39,638 nucleotides of DNA from DAIOEK01 sp964600595 (lineage in GTDB: Bacteria > Chloroflexota > Anaerolineae > Anaerolineales > Anaerolineaceae), in contig CAZRKL010000007.1 in the NCBI GenBank assembly GCA_964600595.1, positions 1-39,638 on the forward strand, in the 5' to 3' direction. Under the pieces are notes generated by a model that saw only the letters and a program-made list of their open reading frames with translations, did not search any database and was not told the DNA's origin. How positions within the stretch are numbered: the first letter of the stretch is position 1; each line of letters opens with the position of its first letter. Both the position numbers and the translations under genes were made by a program. Below, piece by piece: positions 15,883-24,674 of this stretch.

Positions 15883-17232
15883 ATGTTTCCGATAATCGAT
15901 GTAGAGACCGCTCGAAAGACCATCTTGAAACGCCAGCCGATTGATGAAGTTCCGGTTTCGGCTGGAATCCAAAAAAGACTGTCCGCCACATTCGGAGAGG
16001 TAATCACCCCTGCCCAGGCAGTATCGCGTATTTTGCTGGATGTCAGACGAGGTGGAGACCAATCATTACGATTTTGGACAGATAAATTGGATGGCGTTTC
16101 GATCAAGGAATTCAAAGTGTCTGATGAAGCCAAACGCCTGGCTATGCAATCGATCGATCCGGAACTATATAGCGCGCTAAAATTAGCCGCCAACCGGATC
16201 GAGCTTTTTTATCGCAAACAACCCATGATCTCATGGATGGACCAGTCGATGGGGGGAACACTGGGGCAGGTGTTAAGACCAATTGGACGGGTAGGCATCT
16301 ACGTTCCCGGGGGCACAGCCCCCCTGCCGTCAACGGTGCTTATGTCTGCCATACCTGCAAAGGTCGCCGGCGTGAAGAGTATCGCGCTGGTCACACCTCC
16401 GGGTAAGGATGACGGGGTTGTCAATCCGGTAATCCTCGCCGCTGCCGCCATCGCGGGCGTGGATGAGGTTTACACCCTGGGTGGTGCGCAGGCAATTGCA
16501 GCGCTGGCATTTGGCTCTGAAAGCATCCCCGCGGTTGAGAAGATTGTGGGTCCGGGGAACCTATTCGTGACGCTCGCAAAGCAGCAGGTCTACGGCATTG
16601 TCGGTATAGATGGGCTTGCCGGTCCGACTGAAACTATCGTCATCGCAGATGACAGCGCCAATCCTTCCTGGGCAGCTGCTGATCTCCTCGCACAGGCTGA
16701 ACACGATGTTCTGGCGTCTGCCATTCTTCTCACCCCATCGCGCGATTTTGCACAAAAGGTACAGGCTGAAATCTCCGCCTGGCTGGAGGGAAAAGCGAAT
16801 ACGCGGCTTACCCGAACAGATATCCTCGCCCAATCGCTGCAAATCCGCAGTGGGGCTGTAATCGTTCGTGATCTGGATGAAGCAATCATGTTATCAAATT
16901 CTTACGCGCCTGAGCACCTGAATCTATCCGTTGCTGAGCCCTGGAACTGGCTGAACAAAGTAACCTGCGCCGGCGGCGTATTCGTTGGCGAGAGATCGTG
17001 TGAAGTGATGGGGGATTATGTTGCCGGTCCCAGCCATGTGATGCCAACGGGTGGATCAGCCCGATTTGCTTCACCATTAAATGTATGGGATTTCCTTAAG
17101 GTCATCAGTGTAGTTGCGCTGGATCAACCAACATCCGCTGAACTCGGCGGGTACGCTGACCTGCTCGCCCGGGCGGAAGGTTTGGACGCCCACGCACTGG
17201 CAGGGCGCTTACGCGCAGGAGGTGTTTCATAG
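15883..17232 (+). CDS. hisD: Histidinol dehydrogenase
   Basis: 449 residues, slightly longer than the usual 430. HisD catalyses the last two steps of histidine synthesis, oxidising L-histidinol through histidinal to L-histidine with NAD and zinc. Family segments are clear: GRVGIYVPGGTAPLPSTVLM (about 132-151), an NAD-binding-region YTLGGAQAIAALA near 196-208, VGPGN near 222-226, AGPTE near 245-249, a LAQAEHD helix and the late APEHLNL and GPSHVMPTGG motifs. The ATG follows AGGAG. It is the first full gene after the His attenuator and stands alone, without other his genes, but with an ABC transporter 62 bases downstream and no terminator between them. Confidence 0.95.
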   Translation: MFPIIDVETARKTILKRQPIDEVPVSAGIQKRLSATFGEVITPAQAVSRILLDVRRGGDQSLRFWTDKLDGVSIKEFKVSDEAKRLAMQSIDPELYSALKLAANRIELFYRKQPMISWMDQSMGGTLGQVLRPIGRVGIYVPGGTAPLPSTVLMSAIPAKVAGVKSIALVTPPGKDDGVVNPVILAAAAIAGVDEVYTLGGAQAIAALAFGSESIPAVEKIVGPGNLFVTLAKQQVYGIVGIDGLAGPTETIVIADDSANPSWAAADLLAQAEHDVLASAILLTPSRDFAQKVQAEISAWLEGKANTRLTRTDILAQSLQIRSGAVIVRDLDEAIMLSNSYAPEHLNLSVAEPWNWLNKVTCAGGVFVGERSCEVMGDYVAGPSHVMPTGGSARFASPLNVWDFLKVISVVALDQPTSAELGGYADLLARAEGLDAHALAGRLRAGGVS

Positions 17233-17294
17233 AAGAAATAAGAATCTACAAGCCATCATATCCATCTTATTTACACAAAACTGAAGGAGAAAAA

Positions 17295-18260
17295 ATGAAA
17301 AAGCTATTTGTTTTATTGAGTGTACTTGTCATTACCGCCCTGCTGGGTGCATGTGCTGCCCCGGCTCAACCATCCACCGCTACCAGGGTGCGCATTGGCA
17401 CCCAGCCCTGGATCGGCTACGGTCCCTGGTGGATCGCCAAAGAAAAGGGAATGTTCGAGAAGTACGGATTGCAGGCTGAACTGGTTGATTTCATTGAAGA
17501 TAAAGAAGTGAACGCCGCCTTCGCCAGCGGTGAGATGGAAGCAGCCAACCTCGCCACACACACTGCCATCAAACTCTTCAGCGCGGGCGTGGACTTAAAA
17601 CTAGTTCTGCTCGAAGATGTATCGACCAGCGCAGACGCAATCATGGCTGAAGAAAGCATCAATTCAATTGCCGACTTGAAAGGCAAACAGGTAGCCTATG
17701 AAGAAGGCACCACCAGTGACCTCCTCTTGAATTATGCCCTCATGCAGAACGGTATGAGCCTGTCGGATGTGTCTCCGGTGCCCATGCCTGCCAGTGACGC
17801 GGGAACCGCGCTGCTTACCGGAAATGTTCCGGCTGCAGTTACTTATGAACCTTACATTACTGAAGTCCTAGCCCAGAATAGCGCGTTAAAACCACTTTAT
17901 CTGGCAAGTGAGCGCCCCGGATTGATTTCTGATGTGCTGGTCGTGAACGGCAAATGGGCGGCAGCCAACCCTGAAGCGGTCAAATCCCTTTTGAAGGTAT
18001 GGGATGAAGCCCTGACTTTTTACAATGAGAACCCGGATGAAGGCAAGGAAATTATCGCCAAGGCGGTTGGCAGCAGCGCCGCTGACCTGAAAACCGCGTT
18101 CGACGGTGTGGAATTCTACTCCCTGGCAGATAATCAATCTGCCCTCGCAGGTGAATTCACAGCTACCATTCAGGATGTTGCCGAAGTGTCACAGAGTATC
18201 GGTTTGTTTACCGAAATTCCTGACCTGGCGAAACTGGTGGATGGAAGTTTCCTGAAATAG
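17295..18260 (+). CDS. NitT/TauT-type substrate-binding lipoprotein
   Basis: 321 residues. A lipoprotein signal (MKKL, hydrophobic core, LLGAC lipobox at about 16-20) precedes an NMT1/SsuA-type binding protein: RIGTQPWIGYGPWWIAKEKG near 33-52, a DLKGKQVAYEEGTTSD ligand-loop region near 128-143 and a VTYEPY segment near 178-183. These folds bind small polar molecules. The ligand cannot be read from the sequence, but the gene follows hisD in the same transcript under a histidine attenuator, so histidine, histidinol or another precursor is the best guess. The ribosome site is AAGGAG. Confidence 0.8.
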   Translation: MKKLFVLLSVLVITALLGACAAPAQPSTATRVRIGTQPWIGYGPWWIAKEKGMFEKYGLQAELVDFIEDKEVNAAFASGEMEAANLATHTAIKLFSAGVDLKLVLLEDVSTSADAIMAEESINSIADLKGKQVAYEEGTTSDLLLNYALMQNGMSLSDVSPVPMPASDAGTALLTGNVPAAVTYEPYITEVLAQNSALKPLYLASERPGLISDVLVVNGKWAAANPEAVKSLLKVWDEALTFYNENPDEGKEIIAKAVGSSAADLKTAFDGVEFYSLADNQSALAGEFTATIQDVAEVSQSIGLFTEIPDLAKLVDGSFLK

Positions 18261-18263
18261 GAC

Positions 18264-19118
18264 ATGGCAAATACAGGAAATAATTCCCCTGCTCAAGGAA
18301 AAGAGCCGCGTGGATCCAGGAGGAGTGCGCAGCTCCTTGACCTGCGTACAGACATCCCCACGCCCATATATATCGCCGCCGGGGTCGGATTCATCGCCTT
18401 ATTCCTGATAACTTGGTATCTGGTTACAGCTCTGAATGTTGTTTCGCCAATTTTTTTACCCTCTCCGGCATCTGTCTGGCAGGAACTTTTGCGCCAGATT
18501 CGAGAAGGTATTTTGTGGCAGGATACCACCGCCAGCCTGTACCGCATCACGCTGGGCTGGGTGATTTCAACACTGGTGGCTGTTCCCGTTGGAATACTGA
18601 TGGGTAACTTTCGGCTGTTCGAAGGGATGTTTGAACCATTTGTAGACCTTGTGCGTTATATGCCGGCAGTGGCTTTCGTTCCTCTCACCATTCTCTGGGC
18701 AGGCGTGGGTGACAGCCAGAAGATCTGGATCCTTTTCATCGGAACTTTCTTTCAGGAGGTGCTGATGATTATGGATAACGTAAAAAATGTGCCTCGGGAG
18801 CTGATAGAGGTAAGCTCCACTTTTGGATTATCCAAGTGGGAGATCCTTAGCAAGGTGATTTTACGGTATGCCATGCCGGGCATCTGGGACACATTCCGAA
18901 TTACACTCGGTTGGGCGTGGACCTACCTGGTGGTCGCCGAACTGGTTGCAGCATCGGTGGGTTTGGGATACAGGATCATGCGGGCACAACGTTTTCTGCA
19001 AACCGAATCGATTATTCTGGGAATATTGATCATCGGACTACTGGGGTTGATTACCGATTTCATTTTCAAACTCGTTTACCGGCGCGCTTTCCGCTGGATG
19101 GACCGGAAGGGAGCCTGA
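18264..19118 (+). CDS. NitT/TauT-type ABC permease
   Basis: 284 residues with about six membrane segments after a hydrophilic N-terminus of 35 residues. The docking loop (VPRELIEVSSTFGLSKWEILSKVILRYAMP, near 172-201) is typical of SsuC/TauC permeases. Only 3 bases separate it from the binding-protein stop, and its own stop is 1 base from the next ATG, so the three genes form one tight unit. Transport of a histidine-related compound is inferred from the operon. Confidence 0.85.
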   Translation: MANTGNNSPAQGKEPRGSRRSAQLLDLRTDIPTPIYIAAGVGFIALFLITWYLVTALNVVSPIFLPSPASVWQELLRQIREGILWQDTTASLYRITLGWVISTLVAVPVGILMGNFRLFEGMFEPFVDLVRYMPAVAFVPLTILWAGVGDSQKIWILFIGTFFQEVLMIMDNVKNVPRELIEVSSTFGLSKWEILSKVILRYAMPGIWDTFRITLGWAWTYLVVAELVAASVGLGYRIMRAQRFLQTESIILGILIIGLLGLITDFIFKLVYRRAFRWMDRKGA

Positions 19119-19119
19119 G

Positions 19120-19932
19120 ATGATTGAATCCGCCCTGGAACTCAGAAATGTATGGGTCAAATTTTCTCCCAAAAAGCAGGAAGAAATTCTGGCTGTAGAA
19201 AACGCAAGCCTGTATGTTGGTGAAAATGAATTTGTATCCCTTATCGGACCATCCGGTTGTGGAAAGTCAACTCTTCTGCGGGCTGCCGCCGGGCTGGAAA
19301 AGTTAACCGCCGGGGTGGTGTATGTGGATGGGAAGGAAACCAATCTTCCCGGCGCCGACCGCGGGATGGTTTTTCAAACATACACGTTGTTTCCATGGTT
19401 GAGTGTGCGTGAGAACATCCTGTTTCCGCTGCAGAAGAGCAAACTTGATGAAGCAGAAAAACAAGCCCGCGTGGATGAATATATCAGAATCATCGGGCTG
19501 GAAGGCTTTGAAAACGCATACCCCAATCAGCTCTCTGGAGGGATGCGCCAGCGGGTCGCCATTGCGCGGGTTCTTGTTTACCAACCCAGAATCCTCTTAA
19601 TGGACGAGCCTTTTGGGGCTTTAGACGCGCAAACACGCATGCTCATGCAGGAATTGCTGCTGGAAGTCTGGGAGAAAAACCGGATCACTGTGTTGTTTGT
19701 CACCCATGATGTGGATGAAGCAGTCTTGCTCTCAGATAGGGTGTATATCATGACTGCCCGCCCCGGCAAAATTCAGCAGGTTGTGGATATCAACCTGCCG
19801 CGTCCGCGCAACGCGATTGAACTGGAAAGCAGCCCTGATTTTGTGAAGTACCGCAGGCAACTTCTGGACCTGGTTCGCGTGGAAGCGCGCAAATCTTTTC
19901 AGAACACAAACGCAGATGCAGAATTAATTTAA
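19120..19932 (+). CDS. NitT/TauT-type ABC ATPase
   Basis: 270 residues with the full ATPase set: Walker A GPSGCGKST (about 43-51), Q-loop in FQTYTLFPW, signature LSGGMRQR, Walker B ILLMDEPFGALD and VTHD switch histidine. It is the last gene of the hisD-transporter operon and is followed by a strong terminator. It belongs to the same subfamily as the ATPase at 6055-6834, but the two differ enough to serve separate permeases. Confidence 0.88.
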   Translation: MIESALELRNVWVKFSPKKQEEILAVENASLYVGENEFVSLIGPSGCGKSTLLRAAAGLEKLTAGVVYVDGKETNLPGADRGMVFQTYTLFPWLSVRENILFPLQKSKLDEAEKQARVDEYIRIIGLEGFENAYPNQLSGGMRQRVAIARVLVYQPRILLMDEPFGALDAQTRMLMQELLLEVWEKNRITVLFVTHDVDEAVLLSDRVYIMTARPGKIQQVVDINLPRPRNAIELESSPDFVKYRRQLLDLVRVEARKSFQNTNADAELI

Positions 19933-19946
19933 ACGACAAGATAACA

Positions 19947-19985
19947 AAAGAGGCGGCTTATAATTTATAAGCCGCCTCTTTAATG
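19947..19985. terminator. Bidirectional intrinsic terminator
   Basis: A near-perfect 35-base palindrome (AAAGAGGCGGCTTATAA against its complement, 19947-19981) is flanked by A-rich and T-rich sequence. It lies between the convergent ABC operon and nrfA and can stop both. Confidence 0.85.
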
Positions 19986-19998
19986 ATTCTTTTTTATA

Positions 19999-21300
19999 CT
20001 AATTGCTTGCTGTCACCATTAAAGATTCCTGGGCTTTTAATTGTGCCTGTCTGGCAAGGTCAGTTGCCGCTGCCAGAATGCGGAGAGCTTCTTCTGGGTT
20101 GTGGAAGCCCATGCTGTTCTCGGCTGCCACAAAATCCCAGCGGATCTGCGCAACGCGATGTAATTGGCGGGCTTCTTCCAGTTTGGCAGGATCGTGTGCC
20201 GGATTTTCTCCTGCAATTTTCATGGCGGCAATGGCTTCAGTGATTGCTTTTTCGGTGTTCAGCAACGTCTCATTAACACTATCCTGGATAATCTTGACTC
20301 TGCCAACGACATACTTCACATCGGTATGGCAGGTGGCGCAAGCTTTTTCGGGTCGGAGCAATGGGCTCGAGACGTTGTGGCTGGTAAACTTAACCGCCCC
20401 ATCACGCGTGTAGGGCATATGGCAATCTGCGCAGGCAACCCCTGCATTAAAATGTGTACTTCCATTGCTGTACATTTCAAATTCAGGATGCTGAATCTTG
20501 ATCATGGGGGCTTTACTGTTCAGATGCTCCCAGTCTTTGAAGCCGTATTCGTTATAGTAAGTTTCAATCGCCTCAATTGTGGTGCCTTTCTCCCACGGGA
20601 AGGTAAGATAATTGCCCTCGCCTTTGAAGTAGTATTCCACATGACAGTTGGCACAAACGACAGTCCGCATTTCCTGACGGGTGAATGTTTTCCAATCCTT
20701 CCCCTGGGCAAGCAGCGCCTGTTCAAGCGCCGGGTTGGTGACAATCAACCGCATTGTGTTCGCTTCATGGCAGTTTGCGCATCCAATGGGATATTCCACC
20801 CTGGGAGTTAATTCAGCAAACGACATCTTATCATATGCTTCCATGCCCAATTCAGCCCACAAAGATGGATTGGAGGATGATTTACAGGAGTAACAGGTAC
20901 CCGGAGTTTTGTCTGAAATGCGAGCGGTGCCCTGAACATCTTCCAGAGCCCACATATGACCGCGCTCTTCATTGTATTCCTTGCTGAATGAATATCCGGC
21001 AAATAATTCTTTCAGGTATGGGTCCGCTTCAAGTTTTGAAAAAGGTTCTGATCCACCGTACTGCGTGCGGGTGAGATTCTCTTTTGTCAACTTAAAAGTG
21101 GAGTATTGATTCGGGAAATTTAATCCCCACTTTGCTGAGTCCGGCTCCATAGGTTGGATAACAACCAAAGGTTCAACACCACGCCGCTGGGCAGGCTGAT
21201 TGCGGAGAAAGAGCAATACCCCAATGGATATACCTGCCAGAGCTACGATAATAATTGTGAGTAAAGCGGGTTTGAACCATTTCTTCTGCGTTATGTTCAT
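19999..21300 (-). CDS. nrfA: Ammonia-forming cytochrome c nitrite reductase NrfA
   Basis: 433 residues. NrfA reduces nitrite to ammonium with six electrons at the outer face of the membrane. The catalytic heme has the diagnostic CYSCK (136-140), and four CxxCH hemes follow at 174-178, 216-220, 290-294 and 321-325. The Tyr in the HVEYYF segment and the His in STHFNAG are at the places expected for the active-site Tyr and His. The N-terminus (10-32) is one uncleaved-looking hydrophobic segment. Its ATG overlaps the nrfH stop as ATGA. Electrons come from menaquinol through NrfH. Confidence 0.95.
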   Translation of the reverse strand: MNITQKKWFKPALLTIIIVALAGISIGVLLFLRNQPAQRRGVEPLVVIQPMEPDSAKWGLNFPNQYSTFKLTKENLTRTQYGGSEPFSKLEADPYLKELFAGYSFSKEYNEERGHMWALEDVQGTARISDKTPGTCYSCKSSSNPSLWAELGMEAYDKMSFAELTPRVEYPIGCANCHEANTMRLIVTNPALEQALLAQGKDWKTFTRQEMRTVVCANCHVEYYFKGEGNYLTFPWEKGTTIEAIETYYNEYGFKDWEHLNSKAPMIKIQHPEFEMYSNGSTHFNAGVACADCHMPYTRDGAVKFTSHNVSSPLLRPEKACATCHTDVKYVVGRVKIIQDSVNETLLNTEKAITEAIAAMKIAGENPAHDPAKLEEARQLHRVAQIRWDFVAAENSMGFHNPEEALRILAAATDLARQAQLKAQESLMVTASN

Positions 21301-21800
21301 GGATGATTCCTTTCTAAATCTGGCAATTGATACAAGCCTTTGTCCTGGTACGGGAGGATGGTAATGCCTCTTTCACCATGGGCAACATTGCGGTGACATT
21401 CAAAGCAATAGCGCTCTGAATCCATCATGCCATCCGAAATTTCTGAAACTGTTGTGGCGTGGCAGCGGATGCAGTTCTCCTGGACGATATTTTTGGTTTC
21501 TTCTTTTGCGCGTAACGGCTCGGGAATTTGATTTAAAGTGAACATGGTCACGTGGATCATGCCGTGTTTGGCTTTTATAAAGTATTTTGGAATGAATTCG
21601 TGGGGGGTGTGACAATCAACACAGGTTGCCCAGATCTGATGCCCACCGTGATACCAGCCTTCATACGCGGCGTCCATTACGTGGCAGTTGTTGCATGTGG
21701 TGGGGTCATTTCCAAGGTAAACCGTAAAATCCGTCACAACCATACCTACAGCCAGAACGGCAGCGAGACAGACTAGTCCAACGATGATGGGTATTTTCAA
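21297..21800 (-). CDS. nrfH: Cytochrome c nitrite reductase small subunit NrfH
   Basis: 167 residues of the NapC/NirT family, the membrane quinol dehydrogenase that feeds NrfA. One N-terminal membrane anchor (about 5-24) is followed by four CxxCH heme sites: CNNCH, CVDCH, CIRCH and CFECH. The start is TTG at 21800, supported by a strong AAGGTGA site 4 bases upstream and by the anchor beginning at once. It overlaps nrfA by 4 bases. The promoter upstream is clear. Confidence 0.93.
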   Translation of the reverse strand: MKIPIIVGLVCLAAVLAVGMVVTDFTVYLGNDPTTCNNCHVMDAAYEGWYHGGHQIWATCVDCHTPHEFIPKYFIKAKHGMIHVTMFTLNQIPEPLRAKEETKNIVQENCIRCHATTVSEISDGMMDSERYCFECHRNVAHGERGITILPYQDKGLYQLPDLERNHP

Positions 21801-21829
21801 CGTTTCACCTTCTCATACTATTTTAATGT

Positions 21830-21857
21830 ATTATAGCATACTGCATAAATTGGGCAA
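21830..21857 (-). promoter_or_regulatory. Promoter of nrfHA
   Basis: On the minus strand TTGCCC (21857-21852), a 16-base spacer ending in TGC, and TATAAT (21835-21830) form an extended -10 promoter about 23 bases upstream of the nrfH TTG. Confidence 0.65.
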
Positions 21858-21873
21858 ACTTTATCAGATTGCT

Positions 21874-21901
21874 TTGAAATGATAATCGTTCCTGTTATAA
21901 A
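21874..21901 (+). promoter_or_regulatory. Candidate promoter for the gene at 21967
   Basis: TTGAAA (21874-21879), a 16-base spacer and TATAAA (21896-21901). The start would fall near 21908, downstream of an in-frame TTG at 21904, and so argues against that TTG as a start codon. It lies back to back with the nrfHA promoter. Confidence 0.5.
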
Positions 21902-21966
21902 TATTGCAGAAAGACGTATCTTACTCACCATCATTTATTCGGTACGATTCTTTCCAGGTTAGAGAT

Positions 21967-22461
21967 ATGGACCAGGAAGATTTATCAGTTCATTGGGTTT
22001 TTACCCATCAGGTGCTCCCAGAGCTGTTCCACAAAACGTCCGACATTTTTCTGCAGCTACTAGAGAAGGATGGAAACAAATTCCTGCATTTCTACTGGGA
22101 TGAAGCAGCAAAAAAGAATAAATTAGTCAGCACATCCATAGCGGGGATGAACTATGAGCTGCGCAAACCGAATGAAATGACCTTTATCGGTCTGATCATA
22201 CTGCCTCCATTAAACAGACCAGGTGAAAGCTATTTTGTCGCCGCTATTTTTCGTCCTTACCGGGTGATGCCATTTGGATTTATTTCAGATATAAGCAAGG
22301 TGCTGCTTCTGGATAAGGCTGGCAAACCTGGAAATGCGAACCTGATTGAAATTACCCCCAAAAAAGACAGGGTGGTTTTGCGCCAGATTGAAGAGGTTTC
22401 CAGGCAGAGGTTTTTGGAAGAGATTTATCGTGAGTTAGAGTTGGTATTCCCCAAATCCTGA
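21967..22461 (+). CDS. Hypothetical protein, no family recognised
   Basis: 164 residues from ATG 21967, which has an AGGT-type ribosome site; the frame is open further up to a TTG at 21904, but a promoter -10 ends just before that codon. The protein appears soluble, with mixed alpha/beta content, an aromatic segment (WVFTHQVLPELFH) near the start and a C-terminal charged helix. I do not recognise a family or catalytic motif. It stands alone between nrfHA (divergent) and the OppC-like gene (convergent, 6 bases apart). Confidence 0.55.
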   Translation: MDQEDLSVHWVFTHQVLPELFHKTSDIFLQLLEKDGNKFLHFYWDEAAKKNKLVSTSIAGMNYELRKPNEMTFIGLIILPPLNRPGESYFVAAIFRPYRVMPFGFISDISKVLLLDKAGKPGNANLIEITPKKDRVVLRQIEEVSRQRFLEEIYRELELVFPKS

Positions 22462-22467
22462 ATAATC

Positions 22468-23490
22468 TCAAATCGAATGCGTCTGTCGTGGATTGAGCAC
22501 ATCATTCAATCCATCACCCAAAAGGTTCCAACCCACACTAAAAAGGACAAGCGCCAGAGTGATTGGCAGGAACACCCACCAATTGGCGATTAAATTCCCC
22601 CCTAAACCCACCAGGTAATCACGTGCATACACCATCACCATACCCCATTCAGATGGAGATTTCAGGCCAATAAAAGTGAAAGACGCCTGCAGGAGAACAA
22701 AAGAACCCACATCCTTTGAAAAGAGCACGATCATGGGGGAAATGGAATTCGGGATGAGATGTTTAAAGATGATCCTACCGGAAGATGCCCCCAGAGACCT
22801 GGCAGCCTTGATGTAGCTTAACTCCTTATTGCGGAGGACAATACTATTCATCAGCCTGGCATAAGGCATCCAGGAGAATAATATGATCGCAAGCAAGGTG
22901 GCGTCCATATCCATCAATAAATTCCCCATCCACGTGACAAACACACCCGGGTCCTCCAATCCACGCGGATTTATCAATGACCAGAGTGTATTACCCGCCA
23001 AAATCAATGTTACCTGTTGAACCACGACCACGCCAACAATAACTGGAATAGCTAACAGGGAATCGGAAATCCGCATGGTAATACCATTTATCCATCCCCC
23101 AAACCAACCAGAGGTTGTACCAATGATCATTCCAATAAACCCAGTAATTACTGCTGCAAATACTCCAAATTTCATGGCTGATCTTGTGCCATGAATAAGC
23201 GCTGTCCAGATATCAATCTGGATGGCATTTCGTCTGGTAGGCAACGTACCCAGGGGCGTCTCAGGTGCGGGTGGATGAGGCAGAATTTTGTATAGATCAT
23301 TTTCCCAGTTTAGATCGCTGACCCAGGTAGGATTAGAATTGGGCGCCAGCCAGTCTGCACCAATCGCAATTAGTATGAATATTAGAACAAGAACTACACC
23401 CAAGATATTCTGCCAATGCCTGAAAAATCGCCGAGACTGGCGGTTCTCTTTTATGGCAGATGACAGTTGCGCGATAGCATCTCTGTTCAT
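22468..23490 (-). CDS. Opp/Dpp-type ABC permease, OppC-like
   Basis: 340 residues. The N-terminus has the OppC-type first membrane segment (about 27-48), followed by an extended outer loop and the binding-protein-dependent transport domain of five further segments. The conserved docking loop (KELSYIKAARSLGASSGRIIFKHLIPN) is present near 222-248. Its ATG overlaps the stop of the OppB-like gene as ATGA. The substrate could be peptides, nickel or another solute; no binding protein or ATPase gene is in the window, so these must lie elsewhere. Confidence 0.88.
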   Translation of the reverse strand: MNRDAIAQLSSAIKENRQSRRFFRHWQNILGVVLVLIFILIAIGADWLAPNSNPTWVSDLNWENDLYKILPHPPAPETPLGTLPTRRNAIQIDIWTALIHGTRSAMKFGVFAAVITGFIGMIIGTTSGWFGGWINGITMRISDSLLAIPVIVGVVVVQQVTLILAGNTLWSLINPRGLEDPGVFVTWMGNLLMDMDATLLAIILFSWMPYARLMNSIVLRNKELSYIKAARSLGASSGRIIFKHLIPNSISPMIVLFSKDVGSFVLLQASFTFIGLKSPSEWGMVMVYARDYLVGLGGNLIANWWVFLPITLALVLFSVGWNLLGDGLNDVLNPRQTHSI

Positions 23491-24554
23491 TTTTCCAGCA
23501 CTCCATCTCTAATCCGTGGATCCACGATTGCCTGAACCACATCGAGAATGAACATAATGCCCAATACACAAAGTATGCAAAATACAGCAAACCCCATTAC
23601 CGAAGTGACATCAGGGATAGCGTTAATGGATTCCATTAACGACGAAATCCCTTTAAGGCTGAAAGTATGCTCAATTACGATCGCTCCAGTAAATAGAGTG
23701 GTCGCTCCGAGAGCGCTGCTTGTAAGCGATGGAGAAATAATATTTCTGAGGATGTGCTTATTTACCAACCTGTTTTCAGGTATGCCCCGCGCTTTTGCCG
23801 CGATAATATGCTCTTTATGGAATTCTTCCATGGTTGATACTCTGGCGATTCGTGCCAGTACAGCCCAATTCAATAATCCCAATGAGATTACCGGCAGAAT
23901 TAAATGTCTGATCGCATCCCAGGTAACATCCAGCCGACCATTCAAGATACCATCGATAGTTAGGAATCCGGTGAAAGGAATATAGCTTTCACTGTTGATG
24001 ATCGAAGATATTCCAAGGCTCATCCGTTCTGGTGGGAACCAGTGCAATCCTATGTAAAAGATATTTAGTAGAAAAATGCCAACTATAAATTGAGGAACTG
24101 AAAGTGAAGTAAAGGCTGTAAAACGAAACAGATTGTCAAACCTGCCATTCGGACGCTTGCCAGCCCGCAGTCCACTCCAAATACCGGTGGGAATGAACAC
24201 CAGCATGGTAATCAGGGTTAATTCCAGGGTGGGAGCAGAACGGCGCATCAATAGAGGAAGCACATCACCCTGCAGCAGTGGACTGTATCCCCATTCACCT
24301 TTTATCAGTGAGGTTGCCCAGCTAATATATTGCACAGGAAACGGTTTGTCCAATCCTTTTTCCTTAATGATTTCCTGCGTAAGTCGCTGCAATCTTACTG
24401 TAGTAAGCCTATCCGATCTGCGTGGTAAAAATAATGATGCCCTTTCTTCAGGAGGTGTAAGCATCATAAATCCATACAAAACCATGGTAATTAATACCAA
24501 TGATATGGGTATGGCAATTAGCCGGCGCAGGAAGTATTTCAAAATGGGAGGCAT
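23487..24554 (-). CDS. Opp/Dpp-type ABC permease, OppB-like
   Basis: 355 residues. An N-terminal membrane segment (about 8-32) is followed by a long outer loop containing GLDKPFPVQYISW, the usual OppB mark, and then the transport domain. The docking loop reads FHKEHIIAAKARGIPENRLVNKH near 246-268. It is the first gene of a two-permease unit transcribed away from the second surE. The missing ATPases and binding protein make this an incomplete transporter locus. Confidence 0.88.
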   Translation of the reverse strand: MPPILKYFLRRLIAIPISLVLITMVLYGFMMLTPPEERASLFLPRRSDRLTTVRLQRLTQEIIKEKGLDKPFPVQYISWATSLIKGEWGYSPLLQGDVLPLLMRRSAPTLELTLITMLVFIPTGIWSGLRAGKRPNGRFDNLFRFTAFTSLSVPQFIVGIFLLNIFYIGLHWFPPERMSLGISSIINSESYIPFTGFLTIDGILNGRLDVTWDAIRHLILPVISLGLLNWAVLARIARVSTMEEFHKEHIIAAKARGIPENRLVNKHILRNIISPSLTSSALGATTLFTGAIVIEHTFSLKGISSLMESINAIPDVTSVMGFAVFCILCVLGIMFILDVVQAIVDPRIRDGVLEK

Positions 24555-24630
24555 TCAGTTCACCGAATTTCCTATATCTTATTCTATCGTAAAAGATATG
24601 ATTAGGTTCAAGAAATAAACAACAGGCATG

Positions 24631-24639
24631 TGTTAGAAT
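24631..24639 (+). promoter_or_regulatory. Extended -10 promoter for the second surE
   Basis: TGT followed by TAGAAT, an extended -10 element 36 bases upstream of the ATG; no strong -35 is seen. Confidence 0.45.
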
Positions 24640-24674
24640 CACATTTATCTTGTAAAACGGATTCAGGTTAATAA

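Noticed and set aside
20164..20811. A 215-residue frame on the plus strand inside nrfA
   Set aside because: It runs antisense to a clear five-heme protein, has no ribosome site and no recognisable domain.
21904..21966. TTG start for the hypothetical protein at 21967
   Set aside because: A promoter -10 ends at 21901, so the transcript would begin after this codon, and there is no ribosome site.
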